From Pseudomonas synxantha BG33R (lineage in GTDB: Bacteria > Pseudomonadota > Gammaproteobacteria > Pseudomonadales > Pseudomonadaceae), in contig NZ_CM001514.1 of assembly GCF_000263715.2 (NCBI RefSeq), positions 2,466,936-2,530,935 of the forward strand: 64,000 bases of DNA. The letters run 5' to 3'. The translations under genes were made by a program, and so were the position numbers. This document shows positions 53,897 to 62,090 of the stretch, piece by piece. The number at the start of each line of letters is the position of its first letter. The stretch's first letter is position 1. Under the pieces are notes generated by a model that ran no database searches, had not been told where the DNA came from, and saw only the letters and a list, made by a program, of their open reading frames with translations.

Positions 53897-53927
53897 TTGA
53901 CTTGAAGTTGACTTCAACTTCTATGAT
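53897..53927 (+). promoter_or_regulatory. MerR-type promoter with 19-base spacer and operator
   Basis: TTGACT (53897-53902) and TATGAT (53922-53927) are separated by 19 bases. The spacer holds TTGAAGTTGACTTCAA (53902-53917), with 7-base arms around TG. The overlong spacer and central operator are diagnostic of MerR-family activation by DNA untwisting. It reads towards the DUF2938 gene at 53968 and overlaps the upstream region of the divergent merR gene. Confidence 0.88.
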
Positions 53928-53967
53928 GCCTGCGCAGGTTGAATGGGTCCATGACTAAGAGGTAGGT

Positions 53968-54462
53968 ATGACAGCGCTGGAAGGGGTTGCACAGGTGGTG
54001 TTGTTGGGGGCAGGGGCCACCGTGGTGATGGATGTGTGGATGCTGCTGATGAAGGTGCTTGGCGTTCCGACCCTGAATTTTGCGTTCGTAGGCCGTTGGG
54101 TCGGCCATGCGTGCCGGGGGCGATTTGCGCATTCAAGCATTGGGCAAGCGCATCCCGTTCGAGGTGAAGCAGCCCTGGGTTGGATCGCGCACTACGTCAC
54201 CGGAGTGGTGTTCGCGTGGGTGCTGGTGTGGATTGAAGGCGATGCCTGGTTGCTGGCGCCGACCTTTGTACCTGCACTGGCGTGGGGTGTGGTGACAGTG
54301 GCCGTTCCGCTGTTTGTGATACAGCCGGCCATGGGGGCCGGGTTTGCGTCGTCCAGGACGCCGACGCCAGGCAAGAACCGACTGCGCAGCCTGATCAACC
54401 ATGGCGTGTTTGGTGTGGGCCTTTACCTGGCGGCGTGGGTGATCGCCTGGGCCTGGGCCTGA
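53968..54462 (+). CDS. DUF2938 family membrane protein
   Basis: Inner-membrane protein of 164 residues with about four hydrophobic helices. The conserved start (GAGATVVMDVWMLLMKVLGV) and HPVRGEAALGWIAHYVTGV match my recollection of DUF2938. Function is unknown. It is the likely target of the divergent MerR regulator through the promoter at 53897-53927, which predicts induction by the regulator's signal. A GNAT gene is convergent with it after six bases. Confidence 0.87.
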   Translation: MTALEGVAQVVLLGAGATVVMDVWMLLMKVLGVPTLNFAFVGRWVGHACRGRFAHSSIGQAHPVRGEAALGWIAHYVTGVVFAWVLVWIEGDAWLLAPTFVPALAWGVVTVAVPLFVIQPAMGAGFASSRTPTPGKNRLRSLINHGVFGVGLYLAAWVIAWAWA

Positions 54463-54468
54463 TGCAGA

Positions 54469-54921
54469 TCAGCGCAGGAATTTGACGTACACGCACTCGG
54501 GGTCGTCTTCGTCGAGGTTCTCGATCTGCCCGCTGGGTATGAATCCAGCCTTTGTCATCAATGCCTGGGAAGCGCGGTTGGAGGCATTGGTGGAGGCGAA
54601 CAACTTCGGCGTCTTGCAGGCCGCCTCGGCCGCCGCCAGCAGGCGCAGGGCCACACCCTGGCGCTGGCAGGTCGGTGATACCACCACAAGGGCAATAAAG
54701 CCGTGATCGAAGAAGTCGTGGGTGAGCACCAGGTACCCGGCGCACGCGTGGTCGCTGACTGCCACCAGGCATTGCTGGTTAACCACGGCGTCGTGGATAA
54801 ATACGCGGCGGTGGGCATGGGCAGCCGCGTAGGCGTCCAGTTCAACCAGGGCGTGTACGTCGTCGGGTTGGGCCTGGCGGATCAGCCACTCTGTGGCGGT
54901 GGGGGGGCGGTGTTCAGTCAT
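54469..54921 (-). CDS. GNAT-family N-acetyltransferase
   Basis: Acetyltransferase of 150 residues. The acetyl-CoA loop VVSPTCQRQGVALRLLAAAE lies near 80-100 and the GNAT end motif SQALMTKAGFIPSG near 120-133. I start it at ATG 54921; a GTG eight codons upstream is an alternative, and neither has a strong ribosome binding site. The substrate is unknown. It is monocistronic. Confidence 0.82.
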   Translation of the reverse strand: MTEHRPPTATEWLIRQAQPDDVHALVELDAYAAAHAHRRVFIHDAVVNQQCLVAVSDHACAGYLVLTHDFFDHGFIALVVVSPTCQRQGVALRLLAAAEAACKTPKLFASTNASNRASQALMTKAGFIPSGQIENLDEDDPECVYVKFLR

Positions 54922-55019
54922 GGGCGTTCTGGTTTTTTCTTCCACGTGGCGAGTGCCGGCTTCACGTTCATGTATGAGTCCCTAGCGCATAGGGATAGCA
55001 CATTTTTATTACGCAACGG

Positions 55020-55116
55020 TAGGCGCGTGCTTGCTCGTGAAAAACTCTCAGGCGCCGTGTTCATTCAGAAAGTACGCGTCAGCGTTGACGATTTTCGCGA
55101 GCAAGCTCGCTTCTAC
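55020..55116. repeat. Diverged REP pair (GAGCAAGCTCGC type)
   Basis: Two inverted arms, TGCTTGCTCGTGAA at the left and CGCGAGCAAGCTCGCTTCT at the right, flank the middle segment GGCGCCGTGTTCATTCAG. The same layout is present with better arms at 56671-56766. This is a typical pseudomonad REPIN, slightly decayed on the left. Confidence 0.75.
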
Positions 55117-55226
55117 AACAAAAAGGGAAATCTGTCGGCAACGGTTATCCGATTTTATGAAAATTGCTCTGAACTATCGCGCTCGGCACGCCCTCGCAAC
55201 AGTATCCATACACAGGAGGGAATCCG

Positions 55227-56084
55227 ATGAACCACTACCCAAAACCACCCTTCAATCCCCAGCAGCAGCCCGTTCCGGGCGACCAGCGCAAGATGGACCC
55301 GGTGCCGGATTGCGGTGAGAAAAGCTACAAAGGCTCGGGGCGCCTGGCCAACAAGATTGCGTTGATCACCGGCGCCGACAGCGGTATCGGGCGTGCGGTG
55401 GCGATTGCCTTTGCTCGCGAAGGCGCGGACGTCGCGGTGTCGTACCTGGACGAGCATGAGGACGCCAAGGAGACCGCTCGCTGGGTCGAAGCGGCAGGGC
55501 GCCAATGCCTGTTGCTGCCCGGCGACCTGGGCGATGCGGCGCAGTGTAGGGCGATCGTCAATGACACCGTCGAGAAGTTCGGTCGTATCGATGTGCTGGT
55601 CAATAACGCTGCGTTCCAGATGACCTATAAATCCCTGGAAGATATTCCCGACGAGGATTGGGTGAAAACCTTCAACGTCAATATCACGGCGATGTTTCGC
55701 ATCTGCAAGGCAGCGCTGCCGCATATGGCGCAAGGCAGTTCGATCATCAACACCTCGTCGGTCAATTCCGATATGCCCAACCCGACTCTGTTGCCCTATG
55801 CGGCCACCAAGGGTGCCATTGCCAACTTCACCGCCGGCCTTGCGCAGATGCTGGGCGAGCGTGGAATTCGGGTGAACAGCGTAGCGCCGGGGCCGATCTG
55901 GACGCCGTTGATCGTGTCGACCATGCCCGAGGAGTCGGTGAAGGATTTCGGTGGCAACACGCCACTGGGCCGCCCAGGCCAACCGGTGGAAGTGGCGCCC
56001 ATCTATGTGTTGCTGGCGTCGGATGAAGGCAGTTACATCTCTGGCGAACGCTATGGCGTGACGGGGGGCAAGCCGATTCTTTGA
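55227..56084 (+). CDS. SDR-family oxidoreductase, YghA/YhdF-like
   Basis: NAD(P)-dependent short-chain dehydrogenase of 285 residues. It has an N-terminal extension of about 42 residues rich in proline and glutamine (NPQQQPVPGDQRK), common in the YghA/YhdF branch. TGADSGIG near 50-57 binds the cofactor, NNAAFQ is the NNAG equivalent, the catalytic serine lies in NTSSVNS, and YAATKGA holds Tyr and Lys. GGAGGGAATCCG precedes the ATG. It is monocistronic and followed by repeats. The substrate is unknown; family members are stress-inducible. Confidence 0.9.
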   Translation: MNHYPKPPFNPQQQPVPGDQRKMDPVPDCGEKSYKGSGRLANKIALITGADSGIGRAVAIAFAREGADVAVSYLDEHEDAKETARWVEAAGRQCLLLPGDLGDAAQCRAIVNDTVEKFGRIDVLVNNAAFQMTYKSLEDIPDEDWVKTFNVNITAMFRICKAALPHMAQGSSIINTSSVNSDMPNPTLLPYAATKGAIANFTAGLAQMLGERGIRVNSVAPGPIWTPLIVSTMPEESVKDFGGNTPLGRPGQPVEVAPIYVLLASDEGSYISGERYGVTGGKPIL

Positions 56085-56125
56085 ATCGGCACATCCCCCT
56101 GATTCAAGCAGCGTTAAAATGTGAA

Positions 56126-56144
56126 AGGGGGCTTGCCCCCGATA
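56126..56144. repeat. REP half-site
   Basis: GGGGGCTTGCCCCCGATAG is one arm of the fluorescens REP family, 41 bases after the SDR gene. No paired arm is nearby before the long repeat. Confidence 0.75.
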
Positions 56145-56174
56145 GCCATGGGTATCTACACAACTTTTTTAGCC

Positions 56175-56523
56175 ACTGCCGACGCTAACCACGATGCGAA
56201 GCGAGCCGCTCTTGATCTTGCTCTTGATCTGCTTTTGATCTGAGGCGCCCCGTTAAACCACGCTGGCCGGAATTCGACAGGGATTTGGGGGGTAAACCGG
56301 CAGGGATGCCGGTTTAGCCGCCCCGCGCCATGGATGGCGCGTGGCGGCGGCCCCCCAAATCCATGGCGGATTACGGGCACACCGAGCCTAAGCGAGGTGC
56401 CGAGTGGTGGGGCAAGAGCGTTTGGTTACTTTGCGCTTTTCAAAGTGACCCGCTGTAAAAGCGGAACCAATAGCAGCCGTTACCTAAATAACGGATATGT
56501 ACTCGGTCTGATCCAACATCCTG
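56175..56523. repeat. Long fluorescens-type intergenic repeat
   Basis: This stretch runs from repeated GATCT(T/G) hexamers near 56210-56240, through GGCGCCCCGTTAAACCACGC and a CCGGCAGGGATGCCGG hairpin, to CACACCGAGCCTAAGCGAGG and CTCGGTCTGATCCAA. I recognise it as a long repeat present many times in fluorescens-group genomes. Open frames in it are not genes. Its function is unknown. Confidence 0.7.
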
Positions 56524-56539
56524 GTCAACTGTCAGGTCG

Positions 56540-56614
56540 CCATCGGGGGCAAGCCCCCTCCCACAGGTCCGGCGTCACACCAAAGGTGTGTAGACACCCA
56601 TGCCCCCGATAGCG
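56540..56614. repeat. REPIN (GGGGGCAAGCCCCC type)
   Basis: The left arm CCATCGGGGGCAAGCCCC and the right arm TGCCCCCGATAGCG are inverted relative to each other with about 35 bases between. Confidence 0.8.
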
Positions 56615-56640
56615 ACAAACCAGTCCACGCTTTGTTGACT

Positions 56641-56670
56641 GACACGCCCCGGACGGGGCGTGTCTTTTTT
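56641..56670 (+). terminator. Strong rho-independent terminator
   Basis: A perfect 10-base-pair stem (GACACGCCCC / GGGGCGTGTC) with loop GGAC is followed by six T residues. It is placed for plus-strand transcripts, the nearest being the SDR gene ending at 56084, and lies between two REPINs. Confidence 0.88.
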
Positions 56671-56766
56671 GTAGGAGCGAGCTTGCTCGCGAAAGACTCA
56701 CAAGCGCCACGTCCCTTCAGGTTTACGCATTATCGTTGACGTTTTTCGCGAGCAAGCTCGCTCCTA
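56671..56766. repeat. REPIN (GTAGGAGCGAGC type)
   Basis: GTAGGAGCGAGCTTGCTCGC at the left end is mirrored by GCGAGCAAGCTCGCTCCTAC at the right end around a middle part of about 55 bases. The right arm touches the last codon region of the small gene ending at 56764. Confidence 0.88.
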
Positions 56767-57003
56767 CGTTCTCATCGCCCGCCGTATACGCATCCACTCT
56801 CGATAAGCCGCAGTCCGCTGCGCATCCGCAAGCTTCTTCGCCTCCGTGAAGCGCGCCCAGGTCGTTGCATCGCCGCTGTAGTGTTCGATGATGTTATACG
56901 CCTGCGCATCCAGTCGATCCGCTTCGAAAAACATCTGGGTGTTCTGCGCAATCTCCTCATCCCACCTTTGACTGATTGTGTAATCCAGCACCTGACTGTT
57001 CAT
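56764..57003 (-). CDS. Small hypothetical protein, 79 residues
   Basis: Cytosolic, highly charged protein opening MNSQVLDYTISQRWDEEI and ending RIRRAMRT, with no membrane segment. I do not recognise a family. Its ATG overlaps the stop of the DUF6555 gene by four bases, so the two are co-translated. Its 3' end meets a REPIN arm, which may supply mRNA protection. Confidence 0.65.
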   Translation of the reverse strand: MNSQVLDYTISQRWDEEIAQNTQMFFEADRLDAQAYNIIEHYSGDATTWARFTEAKKLADAQRTAAYREWMRIRRAMRT

Positions 57004-57257
57004 TGTGTGACACCCTCCGCCCACTGAATTTCTTCTGCCCCGCACCAGCGCACATCGGTAATGCCGTATTTTTCCGCCATCGGCTTGGACACGCGCTTGA
57101 GGTTGTTTTGACCGAACCTGGGAATGACCGCCACGCCGGCATCGCAACTGGCCCAATGCCATGCTTCAGCATTGTTCATGCGTGCCGTACGCACGATAAA
57201 GGACCTCGGCTCGCCGTGAAGTTGATACTTGATGGTAAATAGCTCGTTGGTTTTCAT
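57000..57257 (-). CDS. DUF6555 family protein
   Basis: Small cytosolic protein of 85 residues with YQLHGEPRSFIVRTARM and NNAEAWHWASCDAGV, blocks typical of the pseudomonad orphan family DUF6555. Function is unknown. It is the first gene of a two-gene unit with the 79-residue protein. Confidence 0.75.
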   Translation of the reverse strand: MKTNELFTIKYQLHGEPRSFIVRTARMNNAEAWHWASCDAGVAVIPRFGQNNLKRVSKPMAEKYGITDVRWCGAEEIQWAEGVTQ

Positions 57258-57356
57258 GAGGCCTCCCTATGCTCATGAACTACAGATAATTGACGTCAAA
57301 AAAAATTCAAAGAACTTGTCGGGCAATTCGATGGGGGGCTGGCAGCGCTGTGGAAG

Positions 57357-57638
57357 TCAGTCATCCACGGTAAATTTTACCCACCCAGCTCCGTCAGCTG
57401 GCCGCTCTATTTCAGCGATTACACCGCCGAAAGAGGTGCCGTCTGGCAAGTTCACCATGACGAAATTGGGATGGCCGGGCCACTCCAGTGGAGTGTCAAA
57501 GTCCAGGCGAACCAGGGTTGGTTTACCACTCCCTGTCAGATTTACGTCAACGTGTTCGTTGAGGCGTTCATCTGCTTGGGTTCCGAGGTGACGCGAAGCC
57601 GTGATGATGCTGGCGGGGCCTTGATAATCGTAAGACAT
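57357..57638 (-). CDS. Small hypothetical protein, 93 residues
   Basis: Opens MSYDYQGPASIITASRHLG and has a beta-rich pattern (VDVNLTGSGKPTLV, EWPGHPNFVMV). There is no signal peptide or known motif. ATG 57638 has GAGG nine bases upstream; the longer frame has none. The pattern could be a PilZ-like or small barrel fold, but the RxxxR and (D/N)xSxxG marks of PilZ are not evident, so I leave it unnamed. Confidence 0.6.
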   Translation of the reverse strand: MSYDYQGPASIITASRHLGTQADERLNEHVDVNLTGSGKPTLVRLDFDTPLEWPGHPNFVMVNLPDGTSFGGVIAEIERPADGAGWVKFTVDD

Positions 57639-57791
57639 GTTGCAATACCTCATGCGAAGGGCGGCGGATGCAGCCGTGTTCCTGTGAGGCAAGCGCTGGT
57701 CAGTGATTGTTCAATCCAGATGACTCGGCATCAACGACAACGCCGTGATAGGTGCACCTTCGTGCATGGCAAGCCTCGTTGTGTTTTGCGT

Positions 57792-58046
57792 TTACTCCAC
57801 GGAGGAGAGGCGCGACGATTGTCGCGAAACCACCATGTCTTCCAGGATTTCCCGAACGAGCCGATTGATCCCTGGCTCGCCGTGATACTGGGCACGGTTG
57901 ATGTTGGCGATGGTGAACTGGTTGGCATCGGGCGCGAGCACCGTCACCGACAGGCTGTTATCCGGATTGATCGTGCAGGAGACACGGCAGTTGCACAGCC
58001 GCCTCGCAAGCGCGCGCTGGATTTGCGCTTTGGTCAATGTGTCCAT
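57792..58046 (-). CDS. DUF1652-like small protein, 84 residues
   Basis: Opens MDTLTKAQIQRALARRLCNC and has CTINPDNSLSVTVL and QFTIANI, resembling the pseudomonad family DUF1652 (helix, cysteine pair, NPDxSLxV, then IxxI). Function is unknown. It stands alone between two short intergenic stretches. The family match is from memory. Confidence 0.6.
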   Translation of the reverse strand: MDTLTKAQIQRALARRLCNCRVSCTINPDNSLSVTVLAPDANQFTIANINRAQYHGEPGINRLVREILEDMVVSRQSSRLSSVE

Positions 58047-58230
58047 GGGGTCACCGGATAGCAGGCCTTAACGGATCAAGGGTAGCTCAGATTGGTCGTG
58101 CGTAAAGGCTAGCGAGTTGATGGCAAGCCACTCGTCAGTCGCTGAGGCTGCGCGTTGAACATATGGGCGGTTGCGCCAGCCTGATACAGCATAGGCTGAT
58201 GCATCACCCAAACATCGCTAGGGGAATCTC

Positions 58231-58380
58231 ATGAAGAAGTTATATATGTGCCTGGGCTTGTGCAGTGTGTTCATGCTGCACGGTTGTTTTGACAGTTCCG
58301 ATAACACCACCAAAGACAACACCAGCGGCAGCAAGTCTTCGGTGCAGATGCAGGAAGGCAAGGCGGACGAAAGCAAGTAG
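58231..58380 (+). CDS. Small predicted lipoprotein, 49 residues
   Basis: MKKLYMCLGLCSVFMLHGC has a basic start, a hydrophobic stretch and the lipobox LHGC, so the cysteine near residue 19 should be lipidated. The mature tail of 30 residues is polar (DNTTKDNTSGSKSS). GGGGAA lies about six bases before the ATG. It is followed by a REPIN. Function is unknown; tiny lipoproteins of this form are common in pseudomonads. Confidence 0.75.
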   Translation: MKKLYMCLGLCSVFMLHGCFDSSDNTTKDNTSGSKSSVQMQEGKADESK

Positions 58381-58396
58381 AGGTCCCCGGGCCAAA

Positions 58397-58486
58397 TGTG
58401 AGAGGGGGCCTGCTGCCGATATAGGTGTGTCAGTCAATATAACTGTGACTGAGCCACCGCCATCGGGAGCAAGCCCCCTCCCACAG
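58397..58486. repeat. REPIN (GGGGGC..GCCCCC type)
   Basis: The arms GTGAGAGGGGGCCTGCTGCC and ATCGGGAGCAAGCCCCCTCC are inverted with about 40 bases between; the left arm has drifted. It lies between convergent genes. Confidence 0.8.
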
Positions 58487-58498
58487 TTCATGCATCAC

Positions 58499-59839
58499 TC
58501 AGCGCATATGCAGGATGATCGGGCTGCTGCTCGCCGGGTCTGTATGCCCGCGCAATTTGCTCACCGCTTTTGCATCGACCGCGCCACCGTTGTTGCCCCA
58601 GGTGCCACGCACGTAGCTCAGCACGTCGGCGATTTCCTGATCGGACAGCTGCTCACGAAACGCCGGCATCCGGTAGGCGTCCGGCATTCCGGCCGCCACC
58701 ACGCGCTGCGAGCCGTTGAGGGTGATGTTGATCGCCGAGGCGCTTTCCTTGGCCAGTGCCGACGTGGCGCCGGCCAGGGGCGGCATCCATTCGGGCTGGC
58801 CTTTGCCGTCGAGGCCGTGGCAGGAGGCGCAGCGGGTCGCGTAAGTGTGGGCGCCGGGCACATCCTGGCTCGCTGTCACCGCCTGATACTGCCAGGGGCT
58901 GCCATCACGCTGCGGGTCACCGGGCAGTGATTTGAGATAGCGGGCGATAGCAGCCAAGTCCTCGTCCTGCATGAACTGCGTGGAGTTGTTGAAGGCTTCG
59001 GTCATCGAGCCGTAGACCACAGCATGGGCATTGCGCCCAGTCTTGAGGAACTGCACGATCTGCGCTTCGCTCCAGCGGCCCAGGCCGGTGTTGGGGTCCT
59101 GGCGCAGGCTGGGTGCGTACCAGCCATCAAGCAGCGCTCCGGAGAGGAACGGCGCGCCGGATTCGTCCAGGGCTTTCTCGTTGAAGGCCAGGCCACGCGG
59201 TGTGTGGCAACTGCCGCAGTGGCCGGGGCCCTGGACAATGTAGGCGCCACGGTTCCACAGAGCGTCCTGGTCGGGCTTGGCGGCGTAAGTGGCAATGGGC
59301 GCAAACACGCCATTCCACAGGGCGATGGGCCAGCGCAGGTTGAGCGGCCAGGGAATATCGCTGGGGATGTTCGGCTGGTTGGCCGGTTGCACGCCCTTCA
59401 TGAAAAACGCATACAGCGCCTTCACATCGTCGTCGCTGAGCTTGACGTAAGACGGGTAGGGCATGGCCGGGTACAGCCGACGGCCGCCCGGTGCGACACC
59501 CTGGCGTACGGCGCGATCAAAGTCGGCCAGGCTGTAGGTGCCGATGCCATGCTCGCGGTCGGGGGTGATGTTGGTGGCGTGGATCGCCCCCAGAGGCGTG
59601 GCCATTTCCAGGCCACCGGCGAAAGGCTGCTTGCCGGCCAGGCTGTGGCAAGCCACGCAGTCACTCACCCGCGCGACGTATTCGCCGCGACTGACCAAGG
59701 CAGGGTCGAAACTGGTGGCCTGTTGCTGTTCAAACGGCGAGGCGGGCTCGCGGGTGACGTACCAGGCCAGCAGGCCTGCGGCGACCAGGCAGGGCAGCGC
59801 CAGCCAGCCTGCGGTTCTTGCGAATCGGCGGTTGTTCAT
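58499..59839 (-). CDS. Triheme cytochrome c subunit of aldehyde dehydrogenase
   Basis: Membrane-anchored periplasmic electron carrier of 446 residues. An N-terminal helix (WLALPCLVAAGLLAW) is followed by three heme sites: CVACH at 61-65, CGSCH at 208-212 and CASCH near 335-340. This is the gluconate/alcohol dehydrogenase cytochrome architecture. It follows the molybdenum subunit gene by 16 bases and should pass electrons from that enzyme to the ubiquinone pool or oxidase. Confidence 0.93.
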   Translation of the reverse strand: MNNRRFARTAGWLALPCLVAAGLLAWYVTREPASPFEQQQATSFDPALVSRGEYVARVSDCVACHSLAGKQPFAGGLEMATPLGAIHATNITPDREHGIGTYSLADFDRAVRQGVAPGGRRLYPAMPYPSYVKLSDDDVKALYAFFMKGVQPANQPNIPSDIPWPLNLRWPIALWNGVFAPIATYAAKPDQDALWNRGAYIVQGPGHCGSCHTPRGLAFNEKALDESGAPFLSGALLDGWYAPSLRQDPNTGLGRWSEAQIVQFLKTGRNAHAVVYGSMTEAFNNSTQFMQDEDLAAIARYLKSLPGDPQRDGSPWQYQAVTASQDVPGAHTYATRCASCHGLDGKGQPEWMPPLAGATSALAKESASAINITLNGSQRVVAAGMPDAYRMPAFREQLSDQEIADVLSYVRGTWGNNGGAVDAKAVSKLRGHTDPASSSPIILHMR

Positions 59840-59855
59840 GGGCGTTCCCTGTGGG

Positions 59856-62090
59856 TTAACTGAAGGTGTGGCGGCTCAACGGCAAGCTGCGGATGCGCTG
59901 GCCGGTCAACTGTGCCACCGCATTGACCACCGCCGGTGCCACGGCGGGCAATGGCGGTTCACCGATGCCTCCCATCTTTTCGCCGCTCTCGACGATCTTC
60001 ACGTGCACCTGCGCCATACGTGAGGGCGGCAGGATCGGATACAGGTCGTAGTTACGCGCCCGTGGCATACCGTCCACGTACACCGCTTCCTCCAGCAACG
60101 TTTGCGAGAGCCCCAAGGCTACCGCGCCGCTGACCTGGGCTTGAATGATCGCCGGGTTGACGATGCTGCCCGGGTCGATGGCCTCCCAGATATGGTGGAC
60201 CTTGACCTGGCCGTTCTCTATCGACACTTCGGCGACTACCGCCGCGTGAGAGCCAAAGGGCGAAGCCATGGCCACCCCGCGTGCACGGCGTGTGCCGTCT
60301 TCGGCGGTGTAGGGGCCACGCTTCCAGCCACCGGACAGCTCACCCACCGCTTGCAGCAAGGTGGTCAGCCGCGGGTTGTCGCGCAGCAGGTGCAGGCGCA
60401 ACTCATACGGGTCGTGGCCGCCCTTGTCCGCCAGCTCATCCAGGAATGATTCGTAGAAAAAATCGTTAAGGGAATTACCCACTGAACGCCAGTAGCCGAG
60501 CATGGGCGCGCCCTTGACGTAGATCTGCGCGATGCGCTTGTTGGGGATTGCATAACTCTTGCCCGACAGGCCTTCCAGGGCGGTGGGGTCGATCTGCTCG
60601 CCCTGTTTGCCACTGAGGGCTTCGGTAGGGCCTTCGGTGGCACTCACCGCTTCGATGGCTACCGGCAGGCCCTTGTCGTCCAGCGCGGCACGAAACTTCA
60701 CCACGGCGAGCGGGCGCAACACATCGCGCAGGAACTCTTCTTCACGGCTCCAGATCAGCTTGATCGGGCGGCCGACCGCCTTGGCCAGCGCGATAGCCTG
60801 CGGGTACGGATTAGCCGAGTCATACAGGAAATGCCGACCAAAAAAGCCCCCCAGCAGCGGGGAGTGCAGGGTGATTTGCTCGGTGGCGAGGCCGGTGCGC
60901 TTGGCAATGTCGGCGCGGAACATGTCCGGCGCCTGGTTGGGCAGCCACACCTCAAGCGTGCCGTCGGGGTTGAAGCGCGCCAAGGCTGAAGGCGGCTCCA
61001 GCTGGGCATGGTTGAGGTATTGGTTATGGTAGGTGGCTTCGACCCGAGTCTTGGCGCCAGCCAGGGCGCCGGCCACATCGCCCTGGTTTTCGTCATCGCG
61101 GGCCGGGCCCTGTTGGGCGGCGAGGAAGTCGCGGTATTTGTCGCTGGAAAAATCCGCCGGCATCGCCCGTACGGCCGAGTCGGCAGCGGCTTCCTGCCAT
61201 TCAACCTGGATGGCCTCCACCGCACGCTTGGCGTGCCACCAGCGTTCGGCCACCACCGCCACGGCGCCTGGCAAGGTATGAACCGAATGCACCCCCGGCA
61301 TGGCCTCGACCTGGGCCTGGTTACGCAGGCTGCCCACGCTCATGCCCAGGCGCGGCGCGTGCTGGACGGCGGCGTGGAGCATGTTGTCGAGTTTAAGGTC
61401 GATGGTGTAAAGCGCCTTGCCGGTGGATTTGTCATAGGCATCCAGGCGTTTGACCGGCTTGCCGATCCAACGGAACTGGCTAGGGTCGCGCAGGGTGATG
61501 GTAGCGGGGTCGGGCACCGGCATATCGAGGGCACGACCGGCCAGTTCACCGTAGCCCACGGAGCGGCCGGACGCGGCGTGTACCACGCGGCCAGGCTGGG
61601 TGGTCAGCTCGCTGAGCGGCACGCGCAGTTGCTCGGCGCCGGCCTGCATCAGCATGGCGCGGGCGAGGGCGCCGAGGCGGCGCATGGTCGGGTAGCTCAT
61701 GCGCACCGACATGCTGCCGCCGGTGATGCGCAGGCCGTTTTCCATTACCACGTAGGCTTCACCCGGCGGGGCCGCTTCGACGATAAAAGTGGCGGGGTCG
61801 GCATCCAACTCTTCGCCGATGATCTGTGCCATGGCGGTATGGGTGCCCTGGCCGCCTTCCATGAAGGGGCTGAGCAGGCGCACGCTACCGTCCGGGCGAA
61901 TTTCCAGGAACGCCGGCACTTGGGTGCCGCGTTCAGCAGCGCCGGTGGCGGCCTGCACCCGCGACGAGCCCAGGGGCAAGCCAAAGCCGATGACCAGCGC
62001 ACCTACGGCGGTACTGGCGAGAAAGCGCCGACGCGACAGGTTGATCGGCTCGTCCAATTTAACGCCGGGCAGAATCTCGGACATATTCAT
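59856..62090 (-). CDS. Molybdenum hydroxylase large subunit, aldehyde dehydrogenase type
   Basis: Large catalytic subunit of 744 residues of the xanthine-oxidase superfamily. A twin-arginine signal (LSRRRFLAS near 18-26) sends the folded protein to the periplasm. Cofactor-binding blocks include LLGGFFGRHF and the catalytic glutamate lies in GIGEPPLP near the C-terminus. The arrangement with an iron-sulfur subunit and a cytochrome c matches periplasmic aldehyde dehydrogenases (acetic-acid-bacteria AldFGH-like) and IorB-type oxidoreductases. ATG 62090 is chosen because the Tat signal follows; the longer frame overlaps the small-subunit gene. A molybdenum-pterin-cytosine cofactor is expected. 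Confidence 0.92.
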   Translation of the reverse strand: MNMSEILPGVKLDEPINLSRRRFLASTAVGALVIGFGLPLGSSRVQAATGAAERGTQVPAFLEIRPDGSVRLLSPFMEGGQGTHTAMAQIIGEELDADPATFIVEAAPPGEAYVVMENGLRITGGSMSVRMSYPTMRRLGALARAMLMQAGAEQLRVPLSELTTQPGRVVHAASGRSVGYGELAGRALDMPVPDPATITLRDPSQFRWIGKPVKRLDAYDKSTGKALYTIDLKLDNMLHAAVQHAPRLGMSVGSLRNQAQVEAMPGVHSVHTLPGAVAVVAERWWHAKRAVEAIQVEWQEAAADSAVRAMPADFSSDKYRDFLAAQQGPARDDENQGDVAGALAGAKTRVEATYHNQYLNHAQLEPPSALARFNPDGTLEVWLPNQAPDMFRADIAKRTGLATEQITLHSPLLGGFFGRHFLYDSANPYPQAIALAKAVGRPIKLIWSREEEFLRDVLRPLAVVKFRAALDDKGLPVAIEAVSATEGPTEALSGKQGEQIDPTALEGLSGKSYAIPNKRIAQIYVKGAPMLGYWRSVGNSLNDFFYESFLDELADKGGHDPYELRLHLLRDNPRLTTLLQAVGELSGGWKRGPYTAEDGTRRARGVAMASPFGSHAAVVAEVSIENGQVKVHHIWEAIDPGSIVNPAIIQAQVSGAVALGLSQTLLEEAVYVDGMPRARNYDLYPILPPSRMAQVHVKIVESGEKMGGIGEPPLPAVAPAVVNAVAQLTGQRIRSLPLSRHTFS

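Noticed and set aside
54703..55230. Open frame of 175 codons crossing a REP pair
   Set aside because: Its first half is antisense to the GNAT gene and its second half is repeat DNA.
56156..56612. Short frames inside the long repeat
   Set aside because: They are translations of a multicopy intergenic repeat, not genes.
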